Below, piece after piece: positions 21,027 to 28,787 of a stretch of DNA of 34,214 nt (the stretch's first letter is position 1; each line of letters begins with the position of its first letter). Location: IMG/VR virus record IMGVR_UViG_3300013104_000054, positions 1 to 34,214 of that record, one strand, 5' to 3'. This stretch comes from a virus. Below the pieces are notes generated by a model that ran no database searches, was not told the DNA's origin, and saw nothing but the letters and a program-made list of their open reading frames with translations. Both the position numbers and the translations under genes were made by a program.

Positions 21027-21974
21027 ATGACTACAACAGTTAATTCAGACATGATCATCTACAACCAATTGGCGCAAACTGCTTATTTAGAGCGTTTGCA
21101 GGACAATTTGAATGTCTTTAACGAGGCATCAGCTGGAGCGATTGTTTATCGCAATGAAATCATTGAAGGTGATTTTAGCAAAGATTCCTTTTACCGAGTG
21201 GGGGGCAGCATCAAACATCGTGATGTGAACTCAAATGCTAAAGTTAACCCTGAAAAAATTGGTGCTGGTGAATCTGTAGGGGTGAAAATTCCCTATAAAT
21301 ATGGTCCTTATGCTTCTACTGAAGAGGCATTCAAGCGCCGTGCTCGTACACCTGAAGAGTTTGCAATGATTCTTGGCTATGATTTGGCTGATGCTTTAGT
21401 TGCAGGACGTTTACAGTACAGCTTGGCTTCATTAAAAGCAGCGATTACAAGCAATCCTGAAATGGTTGCAAAAGGCAGTATCGCAGTAGATGGTCGTAAA
21501 GCTTTAACCAAAGGGATGCGTAAGTTTGGCGATAAGTTTGGCCGTATTAGTTTGTGGGTAATGAACTCAGACACCTATTTCGATATTGTTGATGATGCAA
21601 TTACTAAACAGATTTACGGTGAATCTGAAATCGTTATCTATGGAGGTTTACCTGGTACTTTAGGTAAGCCTGTACTGGTTACTGATGCCGTAGGTGATGA
21701 TGATGCATTTGGTTTGCAAGTGGGAGCTGTTACTGTTACCGAATCACAAGTACCAGGCTTCCGAGCTTACGACATTAATGATGAAGAAAACTTAGGAATT
21801 GGTATGCGTGCTGAAGGTACCTTTAACATGGATCTTCTTGGTTATAGCTGGGATACAACCAAAGGTATTAATCCTGATCTTTCTTTACTGGGTTCAAGTG
21901 CAAACTGGCTGAAACATGCGACCAGCAACAAAATGACGGCTGGTACATTGTTAGATTTGTCTGGTACTCCTTAA
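21027..21974 (+). CDS. Major capsid protein
   Basis: A 315-residue shell protein with a HK97-like profile: N-arm to about residue 30, E-loop region (VYRNEIIEGDFSKDSFYRVG), spine helix (RARTPEEFAMILGYDLADAL) and P-domain strands (FGRISLWVMNSDTYFDIVDD). GGAG lies 10 bases before the ATG. A terminator follows but no terminator separates it from the scaffold. It is one of the least AT-rich genes in the window, as expected for a highly translated protein. Confidence 0.9.
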   Translation: MTTTVNSDMIIYNQLAQTAYLERLQDNLNVFNEASAGAIVYRNEIIEGDFSKDSFYRVGGSIKHRDVNSNAKVNPEKIGAGESVGVKIPYKYGPYASTEEAFKRRARTPEEFAMILGYDLADALVAGRLQYSLASLKAAITSNPEMVAKGSIAVDGRKALTKGMRKFGDKFGRISLWVMNSDTYFDIVDDAITKQIYGESEIVIYGGLPGTLGKPVLVTDAVGDDDAFGLQVGAVTVTESQVPGFRAYDINDEENLGIGMRAEGTFNMDLLGYSWDTTKGINPDLSLLGSSANWLKHATSNKMTAGTLLDLSGTP

Positions 21975-21998
21975 TACTTTAAACATCTAATTATATTG

Positions 21999-22022
21999 GA
22001 GGGCTATTAAGCCCTCTTTTTT
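21999..22022 (+). terminator. Intrinsic terminator after the capsid gene
   Basis: GAGGGCT (21999-22005) pairs with AGCCCTC (22010-22016) across ATTA, followed by TTTTTT. Confidence 0.88.
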
Positions 22023-22042
22023 ATTATTAAGAGAAGAGCATC

Positions 22043-22708
22043 ATGAAATTAATCTATACACGAGTTGCCGCAGCAGCAGCTTTAGAAGTAGGCACAATTG
22101 CAAACCCTGATTATTATGAATATCCAAATCGTAGTGCTGAAGAAGTAATCATTTATGGAGATTATCCAAAAATCCAAAATGACTATGAAGCTTTGGATAT
22201 TCCAGTTGAAGTTCGCAAATTGGAAGAGGCTACAAAAACGACTTTGGCCACAGTAAATGTCGCGGTGGGAATTACTCCAGAGCTGCAAGAAGTCATTGAT
22301 CAAGCAAAAGCTGACTGTGAGAAAGTTGTTGAGGAAAACGGGCAACTTAAACAGAAAATCGAAATCTTGGAACAGGCAAGTGGTGATAGTTCAGAATTAA
22401 TTTCTGAAAACTCACGTTTAAAAGATGTTGTACTCCAAGCTGACAATGCAACTAAAGCAGCTGAAGGAAAGGTAGTCAGTATTCAAGCAGAATTTGATGC
22501 TTTCAAAAATGATATTGCTGCTATGCAAGCGCGTATTGCTGAATTAGAAGCTGGAAAAGCGGCACAAAATCCAGCAACTGAAATGGCGACAAATGATTTT
22601 GAAAGTTGGTCTAACGATCAATTAAAAGAATATTTGGCAAGTAAAGACATTGGCTACAAACCATCTGCAACAAAACCAGAACTACTTAAGTTGATCCCAA
22701 AGGAATAA
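22043..22708 (+). CDS. Coiled-coil protein with C-terminal HeH/SAP-like domain
   Basis: A 221-residue protein. The N-terminal ~70 residues are globular. A long coiled coil follows (about 85-180: VEENGQLKQKIEILEQASGD, IAAMQARIAELEAGKAAQ). The C-terminal ~35 residues (FESWSNDQLKEYLASKDI, then ATKPELLKLI) form a HeH/LEM/SAP-like helix-extended-helix that often binds DNA or protein. It sits between capsid and connector genes, where many phages have a head accessory protein. It may be a neck or head-vertex component; the exact role is unknown. Confidence 0.7.
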   Translation: MKLIYTRVAAAAALEVGTIANPDYYEYPNRSAEEVIIYGDYPKIQNDYEALDIPVEVRKLEEATKTTLATVNVAVGITPELQEVIDQAKADCEKVVEENGQLKQKIEILEQASGDSSELISENSRLKDVVLQADNATKAAEGKVVSIQAEFDAFKNDIAAMQARIAELEAGKAAQNPATEMATNDFESWSNDQLKEYLASKDIGYKPSATKPELLKLIPKE

Positions 22709-22712
22709 TGAA

Positions 22713-23102
22713 ATGAGCTTTATTACTGTAGATGACGCAAATTCAATTTTGGGCAGCGATTTTGCGCCAGACAGTGATAAAGCTCGTCTGGTTCAACTTG
22801 CAAATGTCTGGATGAAAAAACGTATTGGATTTGTGCCGGATCCTATAGATTCACTTCTTAAAGATGCTGCTTGTGAAATCGTTAAAGGTATTCTGGCCAA
22901 AGTAATTTATAACGGCAAAGAGCAGCTGCTTAAACGAAAGAAAGTTAAAGCTGATTCAGTCGAATCTGAAAAAGAGTATCAAGAAGGTACTGAAGCAATT
23001 TCTAGCTTTGAACAGATAGCAATTGATTATATTGATTCGCTTGATTTGAAAGATCCTATTGCAAGTTTTAATGGCTTCGGCATTCCACTCTACAGGGCAT
23101 AA
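22713..23102 (+). CDS. Head-tail connector (adaptor) protein
   Basis: A 129-residue protein with the compact helical fold of gp6/gp15-type adaptors: SFITVDDANSILGSDF, LVQLANVWMKKRIGF, LLKDAACEIVKGILAKVIY and a C-terminal IDYIDSLDLKDP. Adaptors bind the portal from outside and hold the DNA after packaging. In databases the same domain is sometimes labelled DnaT-like. It lies 4 bases from the previous gene and 3 from the next. Confidence 0.75.
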   Translation: MSFITVDDANSILGSDFAPDSDKARLVQLANVWMKKRIGFVPDPIDSLLKDAACEIVKGILAKVIYNGKEQLLKRKKVKADSVESEKEYQEGTEAISSFEQIAIDYIDSLDLKDPIASFNGFGIPLYRA

Positions 23103-23105
23103 ATA

Positions 23106-23474
23106 ATGGGCTTACGCGATGAACTTCAGGCAGATCTTGCTGAAGCATTTAATGAAGATCTGGAGGACACCGTTCATTCTTTTACATGTGAGCGGATTTC
23201 TAAAACGAATTGGGATCCTAAGACAGAAACTCATGTTGAAGTTAAAGAAAACTATACTGGTCGTGGTGTTCTGTTTGGATCATACAGTCAATATGAGATT
23301 CAGACACTTGGAGTACTAGCCACAGATAAAAAAGCGACTGTGCTTCAAAATGAAGTGACAATGGACCCTAAAATTGAGGATGAATGGGTAACAGCCTTAG
23401 GCTCATTTAGAGTTATTCATATTCAGCAGGATCCTATCTCTACTATTTGGAAATGCCAGTTGAGGAAGGTTTAA
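23106..23474 (+). CDS. Head-tail joining (stopper) protein
   Basis: A 122-residue beta-rich protein (VHSFTCERISKTNWDPKTET, YTGRGVLFGSYSQYEIQTLG, KATVLQNEVTMDPKIEDEWV). Size, fold type and order between adaptor and neck/tail genes fit the stopper that closes the head channel. Homologues are sometimes named glutamate 5-kinase in public records; nothing in this sequence supports a kinase. Confidence 0.7.
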   Translation: MGLRDELQADLAEAFNEDLEDTVHSFTCERISKTNWDPKTETHVEVKENYTGRGVLFGSYSQYEIQTLGVLATDKKATVLQNEVTMDPKIEDEWVTALGSFRVIHIQQDPISTIWKCQLRKV

Positions 23475-23511
23475 ATACTTGGTCTAATATCCTTCTAAAA
23501 TAGGAGGGTAT

Positions 23512-24177
23512 ATGGTTAAAAATGATTTAAAAGTAAAAATAAGAAGGATCTGGAAATGGACTTTTATTGGAATAATAATTTTTTTAGTAATCTCCTTCTT
23601 TCTGAAAAGTTCATACCCAATTACCCACTATAAATTCAATTTATCTGATGCTTATGAAGTTCTAAAAGATACTTTAACTTTAGCTGCTGGCTTTTTAGCT
23701 CCTGTTGCTGCATTTGTTCTTTTTAGTGACTGGAGAGAGCAACATGTATTAGTAAATAATGAAAAAATAAGTAAGGAAATTTTAAATATTTTAGATGAGT
23801 TTTATGAGTTCTATAATTTACATTTTGGATATGTGCTAGAAAATGATGAGTTTTATAAAAAGCAGTATTTGTATTTCCAGAAGATAAATTATTTAGCTGA
23901 AAAAAAAGCTGAAATAAATGCAAAAGATCAAGTTGCTAAAGATTTCCTTGTTCAGCTAAAAGAAATTCAAATACTTTTACCAACTTACTGGATTTTATTC
24001 ACTGAAGAAGTGAGGGCGTATCAAGATTTTCAAAAATTTCATGAACCCCAGACAGTTCTAGCTAAAGGTCTTTCGGATAGTTATAGCAATAAACATATTA
24101 ATGCTCAAAGTAAAAAGTTTAATGTACAAAAAGAGATTATTGAAAAAAGAAATAAGTTATCAATTTTATATGTATGA
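23512..24177 (+). CDS. Two-span membrane protein (moron)
   Basis: A 221-residue protein with an excellent ribosome site (AGGAGG). Spans lie near 13-31 (WKWTFIGIIIFLVISFFL) and 52-72 (LTLAAGFLAPVAAFVLFSDW), with a long helical cytoplasmic part after WREQH. It is AT-rich, interrupts the connector-neck series and has its own terminator, so it is a moron. Its layout (span, then Trp plus basic residues, then helices) resembles that of the 10717 protein. Function unknown; a membrane-based exclusion protein is one option. Confidence 0.65.
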   Translation: MVKNDLKVKIRRIWKWTFIGIIIFLVISFFLKSSYPITHYKFNLSDAYEVLKDTLTLAAGFLAPVAAFVLFSDWREQHVLVNNEKISKEILNILDEFYEFYNLHFGYVLENDEFYKKQYLYFQKINYLAEKKAEINAKDQVAKDFLVQLKEIQILLPTYWILFTEEVRAYQDFQKFHEPQTVLAKGLSDSYSNKHINAQSKKFNVQKEIIEKRNKLSILYV

Positions 24178-24190
24178 AAATCTTATTTTT

Positions 24191-24212
24191 AACCCACTTC
24201 GGTGGGTTTTTT
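24191..24212 (+). terminator. Intrinsic terminator
   Basis: AACCCAC-TTCG-GTGGGTT followed by T; closes the membrane moron. Confidence 0.85.
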
Positions 24213-24236
24213 AATGGGTGCGAGTTAGGAGGGTAG

Positions 24237-24644
24237 ATGATAAGCACAGATTATGTGCCTTTATGGCATATCTCACCATTTCAACATGTTCAATACACAG
24301 TTGCTAGAAATCAAATGCATATGGATCTGTTATTTGAGGACATGAATAAGGTTGACCCGTTTATGTCTGTAGAAGGCGCAGCGGCTCAAGTCAGTTACTA
24401 TTCCGATGGTGCCTATGCAGTTGTTCAGTTGGGCGATACCTCAGAAAGAAAATTGATAGAGATCTATGGTTTGCTTTTACATGAAGCTGTTCATGTTTGG
24501 CAGAAGGTTAAGAAGCTCATGGGAGAAAAAGAGCCTAGCTCAGAATTTGAAGCTTATTCAATTCAAGCGATCGCTCAAGACCTTTTTAAAATGTATGAAG
24601 AAAGCGAGGTGAATAATGGGATGGGAGGGGAAAAGGCCAACTGA
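24237..24644 (+). CDS. Small HExxH metallopeptidase-like protein
   Basis: A 135-residue protein with GGAGG before the ATG. The motif H82-E83-A-V-H86 in LLLHEAVHVWQ, followed by E105 in SEFEAYSIQAI, is the zinc-binding and third-ligand pattern of gluzincin-like metalloproteases. The N-terminal part (VPLWHISPFQHVQYTVARNQ) is beta/alpha. It overlaps the neck-protein gene by 29 bases, so it is part of the structural operon. It may be a phage maturation protease or a virion-associated peptidase; no substrate is known. It is distinct in sequence from the metallopeptidase at 14422. Confidence 0.68.
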   Translation: MISTDYVPLWHISPFQHVQYTVARNQMHMDLLFEDMNKVDPFMSVEGAAAQVSYYSDGAYAVVQLGDTSERKLIEIYGLLLHEAVHVWQKVKKLMGEKEPSSEFEAYSIQAIAQDLFKMYEESEVNNGMGGEKAN

Positions 24645-24984
24645 ATTTAGTTTTGAGGTGGCCAAAACAGCAGAGGAAAAGGTAAAGAAAATTACCATGG
24701 ATGCTGTTCAGTCTTTAGTTGTTTCAAGTCCTGTTGATACTGGCGCTTATCGTGCTTCTCATATTGTTTCAATTGGATCTGGTGACTATGGTGTACGTGG
24801 ACCTGAAACAAACGCCGTGCAAGATGCAGCTATTCAAGCCGTTAAGTTTAAGCTGGGTAATTTGGTCTACATACAAAACAATAAAGCATATGCTGAGCGC
24901 TTAGAAGATGGTTGGTCTGATCAAGCACCGCAAGGTATTTACAAGACTACTTTTACTTATATTTCTCAAAAGTATGGTGGTTAA
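24616..24984 (+). CDS. Neck / minor tail protein (HK97 gp10-like)
   Basis: A 122-residue protein with the HK97-gp10 family signature: SSPVDTGAYRASHIV (37-51), then YAERLEDGWSDQAP near residue 95. These proteins connect the neck to the tail in siphophages. GAGGTG lies 9 bases before the ATG. Standard order before the tail terminator. Full length. Confidence 0.85.
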   Translation: MGWEGKRPTEFSFEVAKTAEEKVKKITMDAVQSLVVSSPVDTGAYRASHIVSIGSGDYGVRGPETNAVQDAAIQAVKFKLGNLVYIQNNKAYAERLEDGWSDQAPQGIYKTTFTYISQKYGG

Positions 24985-24985
24985 A

Positions 24986-25384
24986 ATGGCAATGACTTTA
25001 GAGCAGACAAGGCAAGCTATTATCGATCATATGCAAAGCTTTAATGGTATTGCCCAGGACAGAATCCAGTATCCAAATGCTCCAGGCTTTACGGTTCCGA
25101 AGGAAGGCTTGTGGTGTCGCTTAACGATCGCTGGTGGACCTAGTTTTGTGTCTGGCGTTGCCGATAATCCTTGTACCCGCCGTACAGGAAATATTATGGT
25201 CCAGTGTTTTGCTCGACCTAATTCAGGCGTTATGGAAATCACTAAACTGAGTGACGCTTTGCTTGCCCATTTTGAATTTTACTCAATCGATCATCTTGAA
25301 TGTTTACAAGGACAATCAATTTTTGTGGGGCAAGATGCTGACTTCATTCAGTATAATGTGACGATTGGTTATAAGGTGAATTGA
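24986..25384 (+). CDS. Tail terminator protein (DUF4128-like)
   Basis: From the ATG with ribosome site GGTGG, 132 residues: MAMTLEQTRQAIIDHMQSFN, then VPKEGLWCRLTIAGGPSFVS and GNIMVQCFARPNSG. This is the DUF4128 / U-like fold of tail terminators, which cap the growing tail tube and join it to the head. A longer frame to 24908 lies wholly inside the neck gene and is rejected. One base separates it from the next start. Confidence 0.82.
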   Translation: MAMTLEQTRQAIIDHMQSFNGIAQDRIQYPNAPGFTVPKEGLWCRLTIAGGPSFVSGVADNPCTRRTGNIMVQCFARPNSGVMEITKLSDALLAHFEFYSIDHLECLQGQSIFVGQDADFIQYNVTIGYKVN

Positions 25385-25385
25385 T

Positions 25386-25604
25386 ATGTCCTGCATGCTG
25401 ACTTTGGAAGAAATCGAATTTAAACGACAAGAGCTGGAGTGTCATTTAGAAAAAGTTATGTCTGTAGAGCTGAGTAAATGGCAAAGTGAAAATAAACTAT
25501 GCGTTTCGGATGTGAATATTCGGTTAGCAAATGTGCATAACAAGGGGAAATCAAAACACAACGTCGTGACAGGCGTAAGTGTAGATCTAGATTACAAACC
25601 TTAA
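25386..25604 (+). CDS. Small hypothetical protein
   Basis: A 72-residue protein starting one base after the tail terminator gene. It has a helical N-terminal part (TLEEIEFKRQELECHLEKVM) and a strand pair (VSDVNIRLANVHNKG, VVTGVSVDLDYKP). Three residues on, a second ATG could also be the start. It is followed by two terminators. No family recognised; it may be a minor tail component or an accessory gene. Confidence 0.62.
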   Translation: MSCMLTLEEIEFKRQELECHLEKVMSVELSKWQSENKLCVSDVNIRLANVHNKGKSKHNVVTGVSVDLDYKP

Positions 25605-25620
25605 ATTTAAGAATTACAAG

Positions 25621-25642
25621 ACCGCCTTAGAGCGGTTTTTTT
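25621..25642 (+). terminator. Intrinsic terminator (first of two)
   Basis: ACCGC-CTTAGA-GCGGT followed by TTTTTT. Confidence 0.82.
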
Positions 25643-25657
25643 ATGTCTTACTCACTG

Positions 25658-25679
25658 CCACCTCATCGGTGGTTTTTTT
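25658..25679 (+). terminator. Intrinsic terminator (second of two)
   Basis: CCACC-TCATC-GGTGG followed by seven T; only 15 bases after the previous one. Confidence 0.82.
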
Positions 25680-25698
25680 ATTTTTACAGGAATCACTT

Positions 25699-26049
25699 AT
25701 GAGCAATTTCGTTTTTAAGCGTGGTGACACTTTTAACTTGAATCTACAGTTGGTTGATATTGATGAGGCTTTGCAATATCCGCCCGATGATGTTCGCCGT
25801 GCCATTGATCTGACAGGCTACACGTTCACATCGCAAGTTAAATCATTAGTCGATGGTACTACGGTGGCTACATTGACTTGTGCACCATTAAGCCAGAGCA
25901 CACAGAAAGGTTGGCTTAACGTGAAGTCAGCAAGCACAGCCGCATGGCCAGTAGGCTTATGCCAAATGGATATTAAAGCGGTCGTGAGCGGCAATATTCA
26001 ACATACCGAAACTTTGACTTTCCAAGTGATTGACGGGGTAACAGCATAA
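25699..26049 (+). CDS. Fibre-associated beta-sandwich protein (putative)
   Basis: From the ATG with AGGAA, 116 residues. The opening FVFKRGDTFNLNLQLVD and the later DLTGYTFTSQVKS and TETLTFQVIDG are the strands of a small beta-sandwich of the kind found at the N-terminus of baseplate and fibre proteins. The stop overlaps the fibre-like gene start (TAATG). It is therefore probably a partner, perhaps the anchor, of that fibre-like protein. The role is inferred from fold and coupling. Confidence 0.6.
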   Translation: MSNFVFKRGDTFNLNLQLVDIDEALQYPPDDVRRAIDLTGYTFTSQVKSLVDGTTVATLTCAPLSQSTQKGWLNVKSASTAAWPVGLCQMDIKAVVSGNIQHTETLTFQVIDGVTA

Positions 26050-27191
26050 TGGCAAATCTTGTATTTAAATTTAATTGGGACCATCGACCGTTCCAGTTGA
26101 ACTCTGCCCAAGGTAAGCGGCAATTCATGCTGCCTTTCGCTTCAGGCATTCCCAATTTGGCTCCTAACTTTTCTCAAGTAGTTGGTACAGCAGCAATCTC
26201 TCAAGGTGGTACCGGAGCAACAACTGCAGCAGATGCTCGATCAAACCTCGGAGCAGCTGAAAAAGGGGTGAATAGTGATATCACTGAGATCAAAGGCTTA
26301 ACTACGGTGCTTTCGATTGCACAGGGAGGTACAGGCGGCAATACAGCTATTAATGCCAAAGTTGCTTTAGGTTTAGGTGATGCAGGTGTTTTGGGTTATT
26401 CAGCAAACGTTGTTGCTTCTCTTTTTGATAAATCACTAGTTTCACAATGGGTAACGGTTCTGGGCCTAAATCGTTTAGTGAACATTTCCCATGGTGATTG
26501 GCAAGGTGGAAGTACATCTAATCCTCTATTAATGCCTATGCGTTACGGAACCCTTATGGGTTACCAAGCGAATGATTCAATCGGCACTTATTCATGGCAA
26601 CTCTTCAAAGGTGTGCAAGGGCACCAAATGTCATATCGATATGGTGCTGGATCTGATGCTTGGTCAGCATGGGGGCATTTAAAGACCAGCTTCAATACAT
26701 CAGTTGATGCAAATGGATTCTTAAAATCAGCCTCACCAGTAGTTAAGTTATTTAACGACCATATCGAGCTTAATAGTGATGCAGAAAAACAGCCAATCGA
26801 ATTTAAGAAAGTCGATGTAGGCGATTATTTACTTAAGGGCTCTTTAGGCTTTGCCCAGGAAGGCTGGTATATCGAAGTACCTAAAGACGCAAACGGTAAT
26901 ACAATTGTCGCTGTGGTTTATGACACATTAGAAAATGGTGACATCTCGATCAAGACCTACAAGCGTAAATTTGATTTTGAACTTGCTGCAGTAGTTGCGG
27001 ATTTAGAAACACCTATGGATATTCCAGAAGCTCGTTGGGTTGATATTCGTTTACATGAGGAGCCTGAACCAGAGCCTGAGCCTCCTAAAACTGAAACGCC
27101 TTTTGAATTTCAGCCAACAAATTTATCCGAAGCAGTAGCTGCTGCCATGGTTGGTATAGCACCGCCAGAACTCTCAGAAGAAACCCAGTAA
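26049..27191 (+). CDS. Tail fibre-like protein
   Basis: A 380-residue protein. Two phage fibre repeats, ISQGGTGATTAADARSNLGA and IAQGGTGGNTAINAKVALGL, lie near 50-115. A middle region (WQLFKGVQGHQMSYRYGAGS, DAWSAWGHL) looks like a carbohydrate-binding or knob segment. A C-terminal module with DVGDYLLKGSLGFAQEGWYI and DTLENGDISIKTYKRKFD ends in WVDIRLHEEP, known from E. coli and Acinetobacter phage tail tips, then a PEPEPEPP linker. It should help recognise the host. Its place between tail terminator and tail tube, rather than after the tip genes, is unusual. Confidence 0.8.
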   Translation: MANLVFKFNWDHRPFQLNSAQGKRQFMLPFASGIPNLAPNFSQVVGTAAISQGGTGATTAADARSNLGAAEKGVNSDITEIKGLTTVLSIAQGGTGGNTAINAKVALGLGDAGVLGYSANVVASLFDKSLVSQWVTVLGLNRLVNISHGDWQGGSTSNPLLMPMRYGTLMGYQANDSIGTYSWQLFKGVQGHQMSYRYGAGSDAWSAWGHLKTSFNTSVDANGFLKSASPVVKLFNDHIELNSDAEKQPIEFKKVDVGDYLLKGSLGFAQEGWYIEVPKDANGNTIVAVVYDTLENGDISIKTYKRKFDFELAAVVADLETPMDIPEARWVDIRLHEEPEPEPEPPKTETPFEFQPTNLSEAVAAAMVGIAPPELSEETQ

Positions 27192-27193
27192 AG

Positions 27194-27219
27194 ACCCGCT
27201 AATTTAGCGGGTTTTTTTT
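27194..27219 (+). terminator. Intrinsic terminator (first of tandem pair)
   Basis: ACCCGCT-AATTT-AGCGGGT followed by a long T run. Confidence 0.85.
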
Positions 27220-27238
27220 ACGCCCACAGTTTTTAACG

Positions 27239-27263
27239 ACCCGCTCATGAAGCGGGTTTTTTT
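27239..27263 (+). terminator. Intrinsic terminator (second of tandem pair)
   Basis: ACCCGCT-CATGA-AGCGGGT followed by T. It has the same 7-bp stem as the hairpin 45 bases earlier, so the pair may be a local duplication. Confidence 0.85.
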
Positions 27264-27288
27264 ATGCCTAAATTTTGGAGAACTATAA

Positions 27289-28206
27289 ATGAGTTCAGGC
27301 GCAAAAATTCGATTATATGCTTGTGAAGAAGCAGTTTTAGGAACAACTCCAGCAAATCCAATTTGGTACACAGTTCGCCGTGTAACTGATGGCTTATCAG
27401 AAAACGTCTCTACTGAAGAAAGCAGCGAAGTGGTTGATTCACGCTATCGTCAAGGTGGGGTAGTAACTGAAGCTGAAGTAGCTGGTCAGTTAGAGTTTGA
27501 ATTGTCACTTGGTACCTTTGATTTATTCTTAAGTGCTTTAGCTTTCAATAACTGGGCAACAAACAGCTTAACTATTGGCGGTACTGTCCGTAAGTCATTA
27601 ACGCTAGTTAAAGTTTTTGAAGATGTAGGACAGGTATTTATCTACCGTGGTGTTCAGGTAAATACTGGTGAAATCACTATTCAAACTACTGGCAAAATCA
27701 CTGGTAACTTTGGTTTAGTAGGCAGCTCATTCACACGACAAACTACAAACCCAGTTGTTAATCCGGTAGCTGCGTCAACTCGACCACTGGTCAGCATGCC
27801 AAACGTTGAAAACTTGCTAATTAATGGCCAGTCTATTCAAGGTAAAGCGTGTATGCAGTCACTTACGCTTTCTATTAATAACAACCTTGAAGCGATTCGT
27901 TGTATTGGATCTGGTAAATATACTCCAGAGTTCTACTTAGAGAAGATGATGGATATTGAAGCGAATGCTTCATTCATGTTCTCGACTACAGCAGCAGGTT
28001 GGATTGATGCTATCAAAACCCGTGATGTATTCACTCTGACTTTCGATATTAAAGATAGTAAGGGGAGTAAATACTCGTTCAACTTCCCTCAGTTAGAGGT
28101 GATGGAAGCCAATCACCCTGACGGTGGTGGTGACGACATCATTACTGTAGATATCAACTTTGCTCAAGTACGAACTGCTCCAACGATTGTGCGTGCTCTT
28201 GTGTAA
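27289..28206 (+). CDS. Major tail tube protein
   Basis: A 305-residue protein that polymerises into the siphophage tail tube. The N-terminal AKIRLYACEEAVLGTTPANP, the central EVAGQLEFELSLGTFDLFLS and the repeated beta pattern (INNNLEAIRCIGSGKYTPEF, NASFMFSTTAAGWIDA) mark it as a Phage_tube_2-type protein. TTGGAG precedes the ATG. It lies directly before the tail chaperone genes. GC-richer than the morons, as for a highly expressed protein. Confidence 0.87.
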   Translation: MSSGAKIRLYACEEAVLGTTPANPIWYTVRRVTDGLSENVSTEESSEVVDSRYRQGGVVTEAEVAGQLEFELSLGTFDLFLSALAFNNWATNSLTIGGTVRKSLTLVKVFEDVGQVFIYRGVQVNTGEITIQTTGKITGNFGLVGSSFTRQTTNPVVNPVAASTRPLVSMPNVENLLINGQSIQGKACMQSLTLSINNNLEAIRCIGSGKYTPEFYLEKMMDIEANASFMFSTTAAGWIDAIKTRDVFTLTFDIKDSKGSKYSFNFPQLEVMEANHPDGGGDDIITVDINFAQVRTAPTIVRALV

Positions 28207-28227
28207 ATCAAATTAATAAACCTTAGA

Positions 28228-28254
28228 GCCTATGGAATCCCATGGGCTTTTTTA
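28228..28254 (+). terminator. Intrinsic terminator after the tail tube gene
   Basis: AGCCTATGG-AATC-CCATGGGCT (one G-T pair) with TTTTTT. Confidence 0.82.
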
Positions 28255-28277
28255 TTTTCTAAATTTTCGAGGTAGGT

Positions 28278-28787
28278 ATGGCTTTAAAAGTTGGAATTGT
28301 ACGAAGTTCAGAAGTATCGAAGTGGTGTACGTGTGAAACTGCAGGTGGACAAGCAGAGTTTAAAATTCGTGGTATTGGCTATAAACCTTTCCAAGTTGCT
28401 TTAGAAAAAGCAGGCAATCAAATTTCATCAAAAGGCTATGATGTCATGGCAAAAGATGAAAACGGAAAGCTTTACCATGAGCTCTTATTGGATGCAGCTG
28501 GAGCACATTTAATTGAAGATTGGAAGGGCGTAGTTTTTGCTGAAGTAGAAGGTTACGATACAGTTGAAACTGAGCAACCTTATACACCTGAGAATGCATC
28601 TAAGTTGCTTAACCTTGGTGATATTGGTCTATTGATCTGGACATTCATTAAAGAGCAGGCCCAAAAGATTCAGGAAGATGCCGATAAGGACAAAGCTACC
28701 ATTTTGGGAAAGTCATCGAACTCTACAAGTACCAAAAGACCTATGCGTCAAAAACGCCGCACGAAATCGAACAAATCAAGTTCTTAG
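28278..28787 (+). CDS. Tail assembly chaperone, short form (gpG-like)
   Basis: A 169-residue short product of the tail chaperone pair. It coats or chaperones the tape measure during tail assembly. Residues 1-145 are shared with the longer form. The remaining 24 residues are a Ser/Lys/Arg-rich tail (KSSNSTSTKRPMRQKRRTK) with no protein-like pattern, as expected when most ribosomes miss the frameshift. The ATG has a GAGGTAG ribosome site. Confidence 0.85.
   Translation: MALKVGIVRSSEVSKWCTCETAGGQAEFKIRGIGYKPFQVALEKAGNQISSKGYDVMAKDENGKLYHELLLDAAGAHLIEDWKGVVFAEVEGYDTVETEQPYTPENASKLLNLGDIGLLIWTFIKEQAQKIQEDADKDKATILGKSSNSTSTKRPMRQKRRTKSNKSSS

Noticed and set aside
23106-23474. Glutamate 5-kinase, a name seen on homologues
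   Set aside because: No kinase motif; size, strand pattern and position fit a head-tail stopper.
24908-24985. Upstream extension of the tail terminator gene
   Set aside because: Lies completely inside the neck gene; the ATG at 24986 has a ribosome site.
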